From positions 93,372,001-93,436,000 of the forward strand of contig OZ231126.1 in assembly GCA_965153355.1 (NCBI GenBank): a DNA stretch of 64,000 bases. Reading direction: 5' to 3'. This document shows positions 52,401 to 64,000 of this stretch, piece by piece. The notes beneath the pieces were generated by a model. It saw nothing but the letters and a program-made list of their open reading frames with translations, was not told where the DNA came from and ran no database searches. The translations under genes were made by a program, and so were the position numbers. This DNA comes from Flaccisagitta enflata. Taxonomy: Eukaryota > Chaetognatha > Sagittoidea > Aphragmophora. Each line of letters starts with the position of its first letter. The stretch's first letter is position 1.

Positions 52401-55400
52401 ATCCGAAGTCAAACTTGTATCCATTAGGCTATAACGACACTGATGGTGATAGCACCTCCCATTTCCCACCCATTTTCTCTCATAAACACTTTGCTCATTT
52501 TTGTCAAAAAATCTCTTGACCACGAAGGGACTCGAACCCTCAGTCTCCTGATCCGAAGTCAGGCGCCTTATCCATTAGGCCACGCGGCCACTGATGGTGA
52601 TGGCTTCTCCCATTTACCACACATTTTCTCTCATAAACACTTACCTCATTTTTGTCAAAAATCTCTTGGCCTGAAGGGACTCGAGACCCTCGGTCTCTGA
52701 TCTGAAGTCAGGCACTGCCTCCATTAGGCCACGCGGCCACTGTTAAGTGATGGCTTCTCCATTTCCCTGCATTTCTCTCATCGCTGCTGCTCATTTTTGT
52801 CAAAATCTCTTGACCACGAAGGGACCTGAACCCTCCGGTCTCCTGATGAGTGATCCAGGAAGTCAGCCTTTGCCTTATCCATTAAGCCTGTGACCACTGA
52901 TGGTGATGGCTTCTCCCATTACCCATTTCTCCTCATGACTTACTTTACCATCATTTTGTCAAAAAATCTCTGTGTGAAGGGACTCGAACCATCGGTCTCC
53001 TGATCCAGTCAGGCATGTATCCATTAAGTGTGACTACCTAGTGTGATGCTTCTCTACATTTCTACCATACTCTCATCATACTTTATCTTCTTTGTCAAAA
53101 ATCTCTTGACCAAGGGACTAGACCTGGTCATCTGATCGAAGTCAGGCGCCTTGTCCATTAGGCCACGGATGGTGATGGCTTCTCATTTCCCACCCATTTC
53201 TCTCATGGCTTACTTTGCTACTCATTTTTGTCAAAAGTCTCTGACCCTGAAAGGACTCAGACCCTCAGGTCTCTGATCTGAAGTCAGGCGCGCCCTCCCA
53301 TGCTGGGGCCCATGTGGCCCCACTACAGTGGTGATGGCTATCCCATTTCTATTATTTCTCATAACTTCTATATTTGTCAAAAATCTCTTAAACTACAGAA
53401 AGGACACCAAGACCTCAGGTCTGATGTCGAGGAAGTCTGAGGCATGCTTATCCATTAGTGTATTACTGATGGTGATGGCCTCCCTTTCCCACCATTTTCT
53501 CCATAGCGCTGCTCGTATCAAAATCTCATGACCACGAAGGGGGACTTAATTTATAAATTCTCCACAGATCAGAAGTCAAGGCGCCTTATCCATTGGAAAG
53601 CACATGACACTGACAAGTAGCTTCTCCATTTCCCACCATTTCTCACTCCTTACTTTCTCATTTTATTAAAAAATCTCTTGACCTGAAGGGACTCGAACCC
53701 TCGGTCTCCTGATCCGAAGTCAGGCGCCTTATCCATTGGGCCACTTGCGGCCACTGATGGTGATAAGCTTCCTCATTCCACCATTTTCTCTCATAAACAT
53801 CTGTGCACTAATCTCTTAGCCACGAAGGACTCGAGACCCTCGGTCTCCTGATCCGAAGTCAGGCGCCTTATCCATTAGTACAGTGCCTGATGGTGATATG
53901 GCTTCTCCATTTCCACCATTTTCTCTCATAAACACTTTACTCATTTTTGTCAAAAAATCTCTTGACCACGAAGGGACTCCACCCTCGGTCTCTGAAGTCT
54001 GAGAGTCAGGCCTTGCCTTTATCCATTAGGCCACGTGACTTACTGTTGGTGATATTTCATTTCACCATTTCTCTCCTTGACACTTTGCTCCATTTTGTCA
54101 AAAAATCTCTTGACCACGAAGGACATCGAGACCCTCGGTCTCCTGATCCAGTCAGGCGCCCATATCCATTAGGCCACGCGGCCACTGATAGTGGTTGGCC
54201 CTATCCCCATTCACCATTTCTCACCAGCCTTTGCTCTATTTTTGTCAAAATCTCTTGACCACGGGACTCAGACCCTCGGTCTCCTGATCCAGTGAGCACA
54301 GCCTTGATCCATTAGGCCACGGCACTGATGATGATGACTCTCCCATTTTCCCCTTATTTTCTCTGCAAACACTTTACTCATTTTATCATCTTGACCTGAA
54401 AGGGACTCGAACCCTGGTCTCTGATCAAGTCTGGCGCCTTATCCATTGGGCACGCGGCCACACTGTTCGTGATGGCTTCTCATTTCCCACCTATTTTCTC
54501 TCATAAACACTTTACTCATTTTTTGTCAAAAATCTCTTGACAAGAAGGGACCAGACCTCCGGTCTCTCCTGATCCAAGTCAAGAGCATGTATCATTAATA
54601 CATGACACCTGATAGTGATGGCTTCTCCCATTTCACCCATTTTCTCTCATAAACACTTTACTCATTTTTGTCAAAAATCTCTTGACCACGAAGGGACTCG
54701 AACCCTCAGTCTCCTGATCCCAAGTGAGTAAACTTATCCATTAGGCCACGCGCCCACTGATGGTGATGGCTTCTCCCATTCCCCACCCATTTTCTGTAGC
54801 TTACTTCTCACGTCAAAAATGCTACGACCACGAAGGACTCGAACCTCGGTCTCCTGATCCGAAGTCAGTAGCCTTATCCATTAGACATAGGCCACTGATG
54901 ATGTTTCAGCTCCACCCATTTCTCTCACTAACCAGCTACTATATTTTTATTAAAATATCCTGTGACCCACTGAAGGACTCGAGCCTAGGTCTCTGATCAG
55001 TCAGCGCATATCATTCAGGCCACGTGGCCACTGATGGTGATATAAAAATACTCCCATTTCCCACCCATTTTCTCTCATAAACACTTTACTCATTTTTGTC
55101 AAAAATCTCTTGACCATGAAGGGACTCGAACCCTCAGTCTCCTGATCCGAAGTCAGGCGCCTTATCCATTAGGCCACGCGGCCACTGATGGGGATGGCCT
55201 CTCCCATTTCCCACCCATTTTCTCTCATAAACACTTTACTCATTTTTGTCAAAAAAATCTCTGAGCCTGAAGGACTCGAACCTCGATTCTCCTGATCCGA
55301 AGTCAGGCGCCTTATCCATTGGGCTTTGGCCACTGATGGTGATGGCTTCTCCCATTCCCACCCATTTCTCTTGAAAACACTTTACTCATTTTGTCCAAAA

Positions 55401-56792
55401 TCTTGACCACGAAGGGACTAAGACCCTCGGTCTCCTGATCCGAAGTCAGGCGCCTTATCATTGAGCCGACACTGATGGTGATGTCCTATCCCATTTCCCA
55501 CCCATTTTCTCTCATAAACACTTTGCTCATTTTTGTCAAAAAATCTCTTGACCACGAAGGGACTAGAACCCTCAGTCTCCTGATCCGAAGTCAGGCGCCT
55601 AATCCATTGGGCCACGCGACCGCCAGTGGTGATGGCTACATTCCACCCATTTTCTCTCATAAACCAAACACTTTACTCATTTTTGTCAAGAAATCTCTTG
55701 AAGCCACGAAGGGACTCGAACCTCGGATGTCTGATCAAAGTCCAGGCGCCTTATCCATTGAGCCATGACGCGGCCACCGATGGGGATGGCCTCTCCCATT
55801 TCCCACCCATTTTCTCTCATAAACACTTTGCTCATTTTTGTCAAAAAATCTCTTGACCACGAAGGGACTCAGGAGCCTGAGTCTCCTGATCCGAAGTGTG
55901 GCACCTTATCCATTAGGCCAGCGGCCACATGATGGTGATGGAAAGCCTCCCATTCATGTTTTCTCTCATAAACACTTTCCTCATTTTTGTCAAAAATCTC
56001 TTGACCACGAAGGGACTCGAACCCTCAGTCTCCTGATCCGAAGTGGGCTTCATATCCATTAGGCCCAAGTCAGGCGCCTTATCCATTAGGCCACGCTGCC
56101 ACCGATGGGGATGGCCTCTCCCATTTCCCACCCATTTTCTCTCATAAACACTCTCTTCCTCATTTTTGCCAAAATCTCTGACCATTTAAGGGACTTAACC
56201 CTCAGTCTCCTGATCCGAAGCCAGGCGTCTTATCCATTAGGCCACGCCGCCACCGATGGGGATGGCCTCTCCCATTTCCCACCCATTTTCTTTCATACTC
56301 AGTAACACTTTCATTTTTGTCAAAATCTTTGACCAATAAGGGGATTAACTTTCAGTCTCCTGATCCGAAGTCAGGCGCCTTATCCATTAGGCCACGCTGC
56401 CACCGACGGGATGGCCTCCATTTCCACCCATTTTCTCTCATAAACACTTTATATTTTTGTCAAAATCTCTTGACCACGAAGGGGACTCGAACTCTCAGTC
56501 TCCTGATCCGAAGTCAGGCGCCTTATCCATTAGCCACGGGCCACCGACATGGGATGGCTTCCATTTCTACCTATTTTCTCTCATAAACACTTTCCTCATT
56601 TTGTCAAAAAATCTCTTGACCACGAAGGGATTGAACCCTCAGTCTGATCCGGGAGTCAGGCGCCTTATCCATTAGGCCACGCGGCCACCGACGGGGATGG
56701 CCTCTCCCATTTCCCACCCATTTTCTCTCATAAACACTTTCCTCATTTTTGTCAAAAAATCTCTTGACCACGAAGGGACTCGAACCCTCAGT
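49467..56792 (-). repeat. tRNA-Arg satellite array C, heavily scrambled
   Basis: About 48 units of the 151-bp repeat by spacing. Only a handful are intact, for example near 51770, 52520, 55110 and 55540. The rest have many 1-20 base deletions and odd insertions, mixed with perfect stretches. Readable anticodons are almost all TCG. AGATCGGAAGAGCGTCGTG, the Illumina TruSeq adapter, replaces part of a unit at 50887-50905. The pattern looks more like poor consensus over a repeat than natural decay. The last copy is interrupted in the T arm by the element at 56793. Confidence 0.85.
50887..50905. other. Illumina adapter sequence inside the assembly
   Basis: Nineteen bases AGATCGGAAGAGCGTCGTG match the TruSeq universal adapter exactly. 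They replace the acceptor end of a tRNA unit, and the unit resumes with ACTCGAACC. This is contamination, not biology. Confidence 0.95.
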
Positions 56793-57737
56793 AGAGGGAG
56801 TAAAAGATGAGTTTTTTGGAAAAAAATCTTGTATAAGTGATAAATGTTCGTGGTTGTAGTACTTTTGAAGGTAGAAACTTGCAAAAATCGATTTATCCCG
56901 CCGCTATCTACTTCGCTCCAGTCTCTAACTGGGTGACTGTCATGATCATGATGGCATTTTTTCATCCATACCCTCTTTCCTTTAAACGGCTGTCGAAACA
57001 GAAATGCTGTAACTTCTTGAAAAAATTTCTAATAGCGCATGGAACATTTTTTTGCACATTTCATAACAACAAGCCCAACAAGCCAACAGTTGCGTGCTTC
57101 GTTTTACAGTAACACACACCACTGCATGCATATATCCTCCTTTCCTTCCTTCATTCCTTCCTTCCTTCCTGCCTTCCTCCGTCCCTCTGTCCCTCCCTTC
57201 CTTCATTCCTTCCATTCTTTCTTTCCTTCCTTCCATTCTTTCTTTCCTTCCATTTTCCCTCCCTTCCTTTTGTCCTTCCCACCCTCCAAGGCCGTGCGAT
57301 ATGTATTGGTATTATATCGATACCATATTGATACAATATTGATACAATGCTGATATACAATGAAACCCCGCTCGAACAAATTTCAAGGGACCAGGCCCCC
57401 TTTCCTGTAAGAGGCAGAAATCTATTAGAGCCATTTCGACTGTGCCATCGAAATTTCAATAATCACATTCAAAATGAGAAATGTAAAATCTTGTTCATAA
57501 ATAAAAAGGCGCTCTGTTCCATTCGTCCAGAGGAAAAAGATTATTTTTGTTAATCATTTTAAAGAAAAACATTTTTAGACACGGACACCAGACTCTACAC
57601 CTTGCCCTGTCGGTTGGTAGGTCCGTTGGTCCGTTGGTCCATCCGTCCATCCGTCCGTAGCATTTTTGAATTGCGAGCGATTTTCACATTACTGGTCCTG
57701 CCCAACCGTCCCCAACTGGATTGCAGTGTATCTGGTT

Positions 57738-57938
57738 TTTAGTCGCGTGCTACGCGACTCTACAACCCACTTTGTTGGTCCGTCTGTCCGTCCGTTGGTC
57801 CGTCACACTTTACTTTTTTGGGGTTTTTGCGGTGTTTGGCCTCACTGCTCCTGCCCAAATGATTAGGCAACCTTAAATACAGCCCCTGCCCACCCGCACG
57901 CGACTGGGGTAGCCGTGTATTCGGCCTTGTTTTTATAC
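57738..57938 (+). mobile_element. Palindrome-ended dispersed element, short form
   Basis: About 200 bp: AGTCGCGTGCTACGCGACT, CCGTCCG-type repeats, GGCCTCACTGCTCCTGCCC, CAGCCCCTGCCCACCCGCAC, GCGACTGGGGTAGCC and the end GGCCTTGTTTTT. Another copy lies directly in front of it (57565-57740), and partial ones at 57990, 58650 and (reversed) 58985-59150. Confidence 0.65.
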
Positions 57939-58159
57939 AGAAATGAAATGATTCATTTTACTACCTTTTTTTCCTTTCTCTTTTTTTTAGTCGCGTTACA
58001 TGACTGCACCCCGCTATGTCCGTCCATCCATGGGTAGGTTGGTCAGTGGGTCCCCATTTTGGGCAGTGGCCCCAAAGGGGACGATGTCCTGTAGAACATG
58101 GGGGTACTTTCGTTCATTTGTCCATCTGTCCATCCATCCTTGCATACCTCCCCCCCCCC

Positions 58160-58990
58160 CCCACCTATAGGCTCAGATTCCAGCCTTGAGGCTCAAATCT
58201 CAGCCTGGGGGCCAAAATCCAGCTTGGAGGCTCAAGTCCCAGCATGGAGGCTCAAATCTCAGCCTTGAGGCTCAAATCCCAGCCTAATGGCTCAAATACC
58301 AGCATCAAGGCCAAATCCTGGCTTCTTGGCTTTAATCCAGCATCTATGCTCAAATCCCAGCCTTGAGGCTCAAGTCCCAGCCTCGGGGCTGAAATCCCAG
58401 CCTCAAGGCTCAAATGTCAGTCTCACAAACTCAATCAAGCAGCAGTTCCCCTGTGTTTTTCCCCTTTGGGGCTGCTGGCTAGCCATCACCTACGATTACC
58501 AACATACAAAGCAGGGCAACAGGTATCGCTGACCACATATTGCCCTTGGGCGACTGGTGATAGATTTTACTTCTTCAGTGTTTTGAGCTCACTGCTCCTG
58601 CACAAATGCCCCAGTGACCCTCTCTATCACTGCCCCTGCTCACCCGCACAGGATTTTTAGTTGCAGACACGCAACTCTAAAATAGTCGCAAAAGCATTAC
58701 ATGGTCAGCGGTACCTGTTGCCCCTTTGTGAGTATATGTGTGTTATGGTGAGAGGGGCAGCGGCCCCAAAGGGGCCAATGACTTATGCTTAGTAAGTTTT
58801 GAGGCTCGCGGTTGAAAATTGAGCCTTGATGTTGGGATATGAGCCTCTGGGCTGAATTTTGAGCCTCAAAGCTTGATATTGAGCATAGAGGCTAGATTTT
58901 GAGCCTCAATGCTGGATTTTGAGCCTCAAGGCTGGGTTTTGAGTCTCGAGGCTGGAATTTGAGCCTCGAGGCTGGAATTTGAGCTGGGGG
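58160..58990. repeat. Inverted clusters of a 20-bp GAGGCTCAAATCCCAGCCTT repeat
   Basis: Roughly 13 copies read CTCAAATCCCAGCCTTGAGG from 58165 to 58425. About 8 copies read the complement, GAGCCTCAAGGCTGGATTTT, from 58800 to 58985. Near each cluster is a GCAGCGGCCCCAAAGGGG motif. The two clusters can fold on each other. The same repeat opens the window at 1-110. Confidence 0.75.
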
Positions 58991-59259
58991 CAGGGGCATC
59001 CAACCCCCATCCATACCCCATGCTCCCCACACATACACAAAAACCATCTAAAACGCTCATTTTTGCACTTTTGGACTCATGTCCATGGACCAACCGATGG
59101 CCGGACAAAGCCTCTTATAGAGTTACATGGCCGCAACTAAAAATTTGCATTCAAGCCAAAATTGTGTTACAGGTGGAACTGATTTAAACGAAACTTTTTT
59201 TACAAGAAAACTAAAAGAAATAAGTTGGTACTTAAGCTTTCCATGCATAGAAGGTGGTT

Positions 59260-59405
59260 ATACAAGTACCTAAAGTACCCTAAAGTACCCTTAAGTACCC
59301 TGAATTACTCTTAAATACCCTAAAATACCTTAAGTACCTAGAGTACTTTAAAGTGCCCTTAAGTACCCTTATGTACCCTTTAGTACCTAAAATTATCCTA
59401 AAAAG
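59260..59405 (+). repeat. AAGTACCCTT tandem tract
   Basis: About 13 variants of AAGTACCCTT/AGTACCTAA lie next to a reversed palindrome-ended copy (59410-59480). This is the same plan as the AGTCATT tract in the copies at 17745 and 48211, with a different unit. Confidence 0.65.
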
Positions 59406-60107
59406 CCAAAAATTCAAAAATATTTGTAACATACCGACCGACAGACCAAGGTGGAGTTATGTGCATGCGACTAAAAATTGTCATTTCAATAATTCAACAC
59501 TCCAGTACAAAAATATGATTAGATTATGAATAATGTTTGTCAAAATGCTTTTATCCTAAACTTGTGTGTGGGTGGGTTTGCGCGAAGGAGTGGCTGAGCG
59601 AAAGTGTGAGTGAATATTCTCTGAAAACAACATCAACTTTGGAAGCCTGTTGCTCCTAAACGAATGAAGTTACATACCTCAGCTTAAGCTCATTTTAAAG
59701 AGCTGCGTCAGCTCTTTACAATGAGCCCAAGATGAGGTCACTAGCTCAATTCATTTCGGAGATATAAGCTTTTGAAGTTACCCCTCTTGGTTAGAAGTGA
59801 TTTCACCATGAAAATCACTTCAATCATTTTAAAGTGGAGTAGGAGCTGGAGCGAAGTGGTTAGCAGCGGGGGAAATCGATTTTTTCAAGTTTCTACATTC
59901 AAAAATATTACAACCTTACACATTTATCACCTATACGAGTATTTTTTCCAAATTATTCATCTTTTACTCCCTCTAACCCTCAGTCTCCTGATCCGAAGTC
60001 AGGCGCCTTATCCATTAGGCCACGCGGCCACCGATGGGGATGGCCTCTCCCATTTCCCACCCATTTTCTCTCATAAACACTTTCCTCATTTTTGTCAAAA
60101 AATCTCT

Positions 60108-60180
60108 CGACCACGAAGGGACTCGAACCCTCAGTCTCCTGATCCGAAGTCAGGCGCCTTATCCATTAGGCCACGCGGCC
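60108..60180 (-). tRNA. tRNA-Arg(UCG), first full copy of array D
   Basis: Consensus cloverleaf as at 34486, except for discriminator G instead of A. A and B boxes and T6 are intact. All following copies have A at the discriminator. Confidence 0.88.
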
Positions 60181-63100
60181 ACCGATGGGGATGGCCTCTC
60201 CCATTTCCCACCCATTTTCTCTCATAAACACTTTACTCATTTTTGTCAAAAAATCTCTTGACCACGAAGGGACTCGAACCCTCAGTCTCCTGATCCGAAG
60301 TCAGGCGCCTTATCCATTAGGCCACGCGGCCACCGATGGGGATGGCCTCTCCCATTTCCCACCCATTTTCTCTCATAAACACTTTACTCATTTTTGTCAA
60401 AAAATCTCTTGACCACGAAGGGACTCGAACCCTCAGTCTCCTGATCCGAAGTCAGGCGCCTTATCCATTAGGCCACGCGGCCACTGATGGGGATGGCCTC
60501 TCCCATTTCCCACCCATTTTCTCTCATAAACACTTTCCTCATTTTTGTCAAAAAATCTCTTGACCACGAAGGGACTCGAACCCTCAGTCTCCTGATCCGA
60601 AGTCAGGCGCCTTATCCATTAGGCCACGCGGCCACTGATGGTGATGGCCTCTCCCATTTCCCACCCATTTTCTCTCATAAACACTTTACTCATTTTTGTC
60701 AAAAAATCTCTTGACCACGAAGGGACTCGAACCCTCAGTCTCCTGATCCGAAGTCAGGCGCCTTATCCATTAGGCCACGCGGCCACTGATGGGGATGGCC
60801 TCTCCCATTTCCCACCCATTTTCTCTCATAAACACTTTACTCATTTTTGTCAAAAAATCTCTTGACCACGAAGGGACTCGAACCCTCAGTCTCCTGATCC
60901 GAAGTCAGGCGCCTTATCCATTAGGCCACGCGGCCACTGATGGGGATGGCCTCTCCCATTTCCCACCCATTTTCTCTCATAAACACTTTACTCATTTTTG
61001 TCAAAAAATCTCTTGACCACGAAGGGACTCGAACCCTCAGTCTCCTGATCCGAAGTCAGGCGCCTTATCCATTAGGCCACGCGGCCACTGATGGGGATGG
61101 CCTCTCCCATTTCCCACCCATTTTCTCTCATAAACACTTTCCTCATTTTTGTCAAAAAATCTCTTGACCACGAAGGGACTCGAACCCTCAGTCTCCTGAT
61201 CCGAAGTCAGGCGCCTTATCCATTAGGCCACGCGGCCACTGATGGTGATGGCCTCTCCCATTTCCCACCCATTTTCTCTCATAAACACTTTCCTCATTTT
61301 TGTCAAAAAATCTCTTGACCACGAAGGGACTCGAACCCTCAGTCTCCTGATCCGAAGTCAGGCGCCTTATCCATTAGGCCACGCGGCCACCGATGGGGAT
61401 GGCCTCTCCCATTTCCCACCCATTTTCTCTCATAAACACTTTCCTCATTTTTGTCAAAAAATCTCTTGACCACGAAGGGACTCGAACCCTCAGTCTCCTG
61501 ATCCGAAGTCAGGCGCCTTATCCATTAGGCCACGCGGCCACCGATGGGGATGGCCTCTCCCATTTCCCACCCATTTTCTCTCATAAACACTTTACTCATT
61601 TTTGTCAAAAAATCTCTTGACCACGAAGGGACTCGAACCCTCAGTCTCCTGATCCGAAGTCAGGCGCCTTATCCATTAGGCCACGCGGCCACTGATGGGG
61701 ATGGCCTCTCCCATTTCCCACCCATTTTCTCTCATAAACACTTTACTCATTTTTGTCAAAAAATCTCTTGACCACGAAGGGACTCGAACCCTCAGTCTCC
61801 TGATCCGAAGTCAGGCGCCTTATCCATTAGGCCACGCGGCCACTGATGGTGATGGCCTCTCCCATTTCCCACCCATTTTCTCTCATAAACACTTTACTCA
61901 TTTTTGTCAAAAAATCTCTTGACCACGAAGGGACTCGAACCCTCAGTCTCCTGATCCGAAGTCAGGCGCCTTATCCATTAGGCCACGCGGCCACTGATGG
62001 TGATGGCCTCTCCCATTTCCCACCCATTTTCTCTCATAAACACTTTACTCATTTTTGTCAAAAAATCTCTTGACCACGAAGGGACTCGAACCCTCAGTCT
62101 CCTGATCCGAAGTCAGGCGCCTTATCCATTAGGCCACGCGGCCACTGATGGTGATGGCCTCTCCCATTTCCCACCCATTTTCTCTCATAAACACTTTACT
62201 CATTTTTGTCAAAAAATCTCTTGACCACGAAGGGACTCGAACCCTCAGTCTCCTGATCCGAAGTCAGGCGCCTTATCCATTAGGCCACGCGGCCACTGAT
62301 GGTGATGGCTTCTCCCATTTCCCACCCATTTTCTCTCATAAACACTTTACTCATTTTTGTCAAAAAATCTCTTGACCACGAAGGGACTCGAACCCTCAGT
62401 CTCCTGATCCGAAGTCAGGCGCCTTATCCATTAGGCCACGCGGCCACTGATGGGGATGGCCTCTCCCATTTCCCACCCATTTTCTCTCATAAACACTTTA
62501 CTCATTTTTGTCAAAAAATCTCTTGACCACGAAGGGACTCGAACCCTCAGTCTCCTGATCCGAAGTCAGGCGCCTTATCCATTAGGCCACGCGGCCACTG
62601 ATGGTGATGGCTTCTCCCATTTCCCACCCATTTTCTCTCATAAACACTTTACTCATTTTTGTCAAAAAATCTCTTGACCACGAAGGGACTCGAACCCTCA
62701 GTCTCCTGATCCGAAGTCAGGCGCCTTATCCATTAGGCCACGCGGCCACTGATGGTGATGGCTTCTCCCATTTCCCACCCATTTTCTCTCATAAACACTT
62801 TACTCATTTTTGTCAAAAAATCTCTTGACCACGAAGGGACTCGAACCCTCAGTCTCCTGATCCGAAGTCAGGCGCCTTATCCATTAGGCCACGCGGCCAC
62901 TGATGGTGATGGCTTCTCCCATTTCCCACCCATTTTCTCTCATAAACACTTTACTCATTTTTGTCAAAAAATCTCTTGACCACGAAGGGACTCGAACCCT
63001 CAGTCTCCTGATCCGAAGTCAGGCGCCTTATCCATTAGGCCACGCGGCCACTGATGGTGATGGCCTCTCCCATTTCCCACCCATTTTCTCTCATAAACAC

Positions 63101-63882
63101 TTTACTCATTTTTGTCAAAAAATCTCTTGACCACGAAGGGACTCGAACCCTCAGTCTCCTGATCCGAAGTCAGGCGCCTTATCCATTAGGCCACGCGGCC
63201 ACTGATGGTGATGGCTTCTCCCATTTCCCACCCATTTTCTCTCATAAACACTTTACTCATTTTTGTCAAAAAATCTCTTGACCACGAAGGGACTCGAACC
63301 CTCAGTCTCCTGATCCGAAGTCAGGCGCCTTATCCATTAGGCCACGCGGCCACTGATGGTGATGGCTTCTCCCATTTCCCACCCATTTTCTCTCATAAAC
63401 ACTTTACTCATTTTTGTCAAAAAATCTCTTGACCACGAAGGGACTCGAACCCTCAGTCTCCTGATCCGAAGTCAGGCGCCTTATCCATTAGGCCACGCGG
63501 CCACTGATGGTGATGGCTTCTCCCATTTCCCACCCATTTTCTCTCATAAACACTTTACTCATTTTTGTCAAAAAATCTCTTGACCACGAAGGGACTCGAA
63601 CCCTCAGTCTCCTGATCCGAAGTCAGGCGCCTTATCCATTAGGCCACGCGGCCACTGATGGTGATGGCCTCTCCCATTTCCCACCCATTTTCTCTCATAA
63701 ACACTTTACTCATTTTTGTCAAAAAATCTCTTGACCACGAAGGGACTCGAACCCTCAGTCTCCTGATCCGAAGTCAGGCGCCTTATCCATTAGGCCACGC
63801 GGCCACTGATGGTGATGGCTTCTCCCATTTCCCACCCATTTTCTCTCATAAACACTTTACTCATTTTTGTCAAAAAATCTCT

Positions 63883-63955
63883 TGACCACGAAGGGACTCG
63901 AACCCTCAGTCTCCTGATCCGAAGTCAGGCGCCTTATCCATTAGGCCACGCGGCC
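63883..63955 (-). tRNA. tRNA-Arg(UCG), last full copy in the window
   Basis: Consensus sequence with anticodon TCG, intact boxes and the T6 terminator. The next unit begins but is cut by the window edge, so the array continues. Confidence 0.9.
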
Positions 63956-64000
63956 ACTGATGGTGATGGCTTCTCCCATTTCCCACCCATTTTCTCTCAT

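Larger units (their letters stand above)
56793..59974. mobile_element. Mutator-like element with long terminal inverted repeats, no visible transposase
   Basis: The 3.2-kb element begins AGAGGGAGTAAAAGATGA and ends with the exact complement. The inverted repeats stay alignable, about 75-80% identical by eye, for some 135 bp (56793-56928 and about 59838-59974), including GTAGAAACTTG, AAAATCGATTT and CCACTTCGCTCCAG or close variants. The target duplication is AACCCTCAGT at 56783-56792 and 59975-59984, which is part of the tRNA T arm and variable region. Long inverted ends and a 9-10 bp duplication are the marks of Mutator-like elements. The inside holds dispersed repeats and (TTCC)n at 57135-57290 but no transposase frame. 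Confidence 0.8.
59975..64000 (-). repeat. tRNA-Arg satellite array D, 26 near-identical copies, runs off the window
   Basis: Complete tRNA genes lie at 60108-60180 and then every 151 bp to 63883-63955, 26 in all, every one with anticodon TCG. A 27th, at the left edge, is the copy split by the Mutator-like element. Differences are confined to a few spacer positions (GATGGGGATGGCCTC against GATGGTGATGGCTTC; TTTCCTC against TTTACTC). The first form dominates the left part and the second the right part, which suggests local duplication or gene conversion. Not one copy shows an indel in the tRNA. It lies antisense in the DYNC2H1 intron that follows exon 19. Confidence 0.95.

Noticed and set aside
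59975-64000. Regular direct repeats that resemble a CRISPR array
   Set aside because: The whole 151-bp unit is repeated, including the would-be spacers, and the repeat is a tRNA gene. The genome is eukaryotic.

Overview
The window is nuclear DNA of a metazoan, probably an invertebrate. It has spliced genes with GT-AG introns, single-gene transcription units, long microsatellites in almost every intron, Pol III-type tRNA genes with internal A and B boxes, and a BEL/Pao LTR retrotransposon (a superfamily known only from animals). I cannot fix the phylum from the sequence.

Layout, left to right. 1-489: simple and dispersed repeats. 490-783 (+): last coding exon of TMEM138. 1087-12424: a complete, very young BEL/Pao element on the minus strand. 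It has 565-bp LTRs that differ at one base by eye, a 5-bp TAATA target duplication, gag, pol in the same frame behind a single UGA, and an extra zinc-knuckle ORF after pol. 12531-15606 (+): a MAP9/ASAP-like microtubule-associated protein in two exon blocks, with one frame break. 16347-21942 (+): TTLL1 in ten exons. 22727-49324 (+): the first 19 recognisable exons of DYNC2H1, the heavy chain of the retrograde intraflagellar-transport motor; the gene runs off the right edge.

The most striking content is a 151-bp tandem repeat. Each unit is one tRNA-Arg(UCG) gene of 73 nt on the minus strand, followed by a T6 Pol III terminator and a 78-bp spacer. Arrays occupy 23.9-28.5, 29.7-36.96, 49.47-56.79 and 59.98-64.0 kb, about 150 copies by spacing. 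They lie antisense inside DYNC2H1 intron 2 (14.4 kb) and inside the intron after exon 19, which is still open at the window end. The oldest-looking array carries many TTG (Gln-type) and some TCA (UGA-reading) anticodons. These are the two CpG-deamination products of TCG. The 60-64 kb array is almost perfectly homogeneous and all TCG.

The four protein genes belong together functionally. TMEM138 is a ciliary transition-zone protein, MAP9 binds and stabilises microtubules, TTLL1 is the catalytic subunit of the tubulin polyglutamylase complex, and DYNC2H1 moves IFT trains along polyglutamylated axonemal doublets. MAP9, TTLL1 and DYNC2H1 are head-to-tail with less than 0.8 kb between coding regions.

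Other mobile DNA: a Mutator-like 3.2-kb element with long terminal inverted repeats and a 10-bp target duplication inside a tRNA copy, three MITE-like elements in introns, and a dispersed family marked by a short terminal palindrome. Sequence quality is uneven. Illumina adapter sequence sits inside the tRNA arrays at 50.9 kb and probably 36.45 kb, and three coding exons have 1-nt phase problems, so the scrambled copies at about 31.8-34.4 and 49.5-56.8 kb are probably partly assembly or consensus error.
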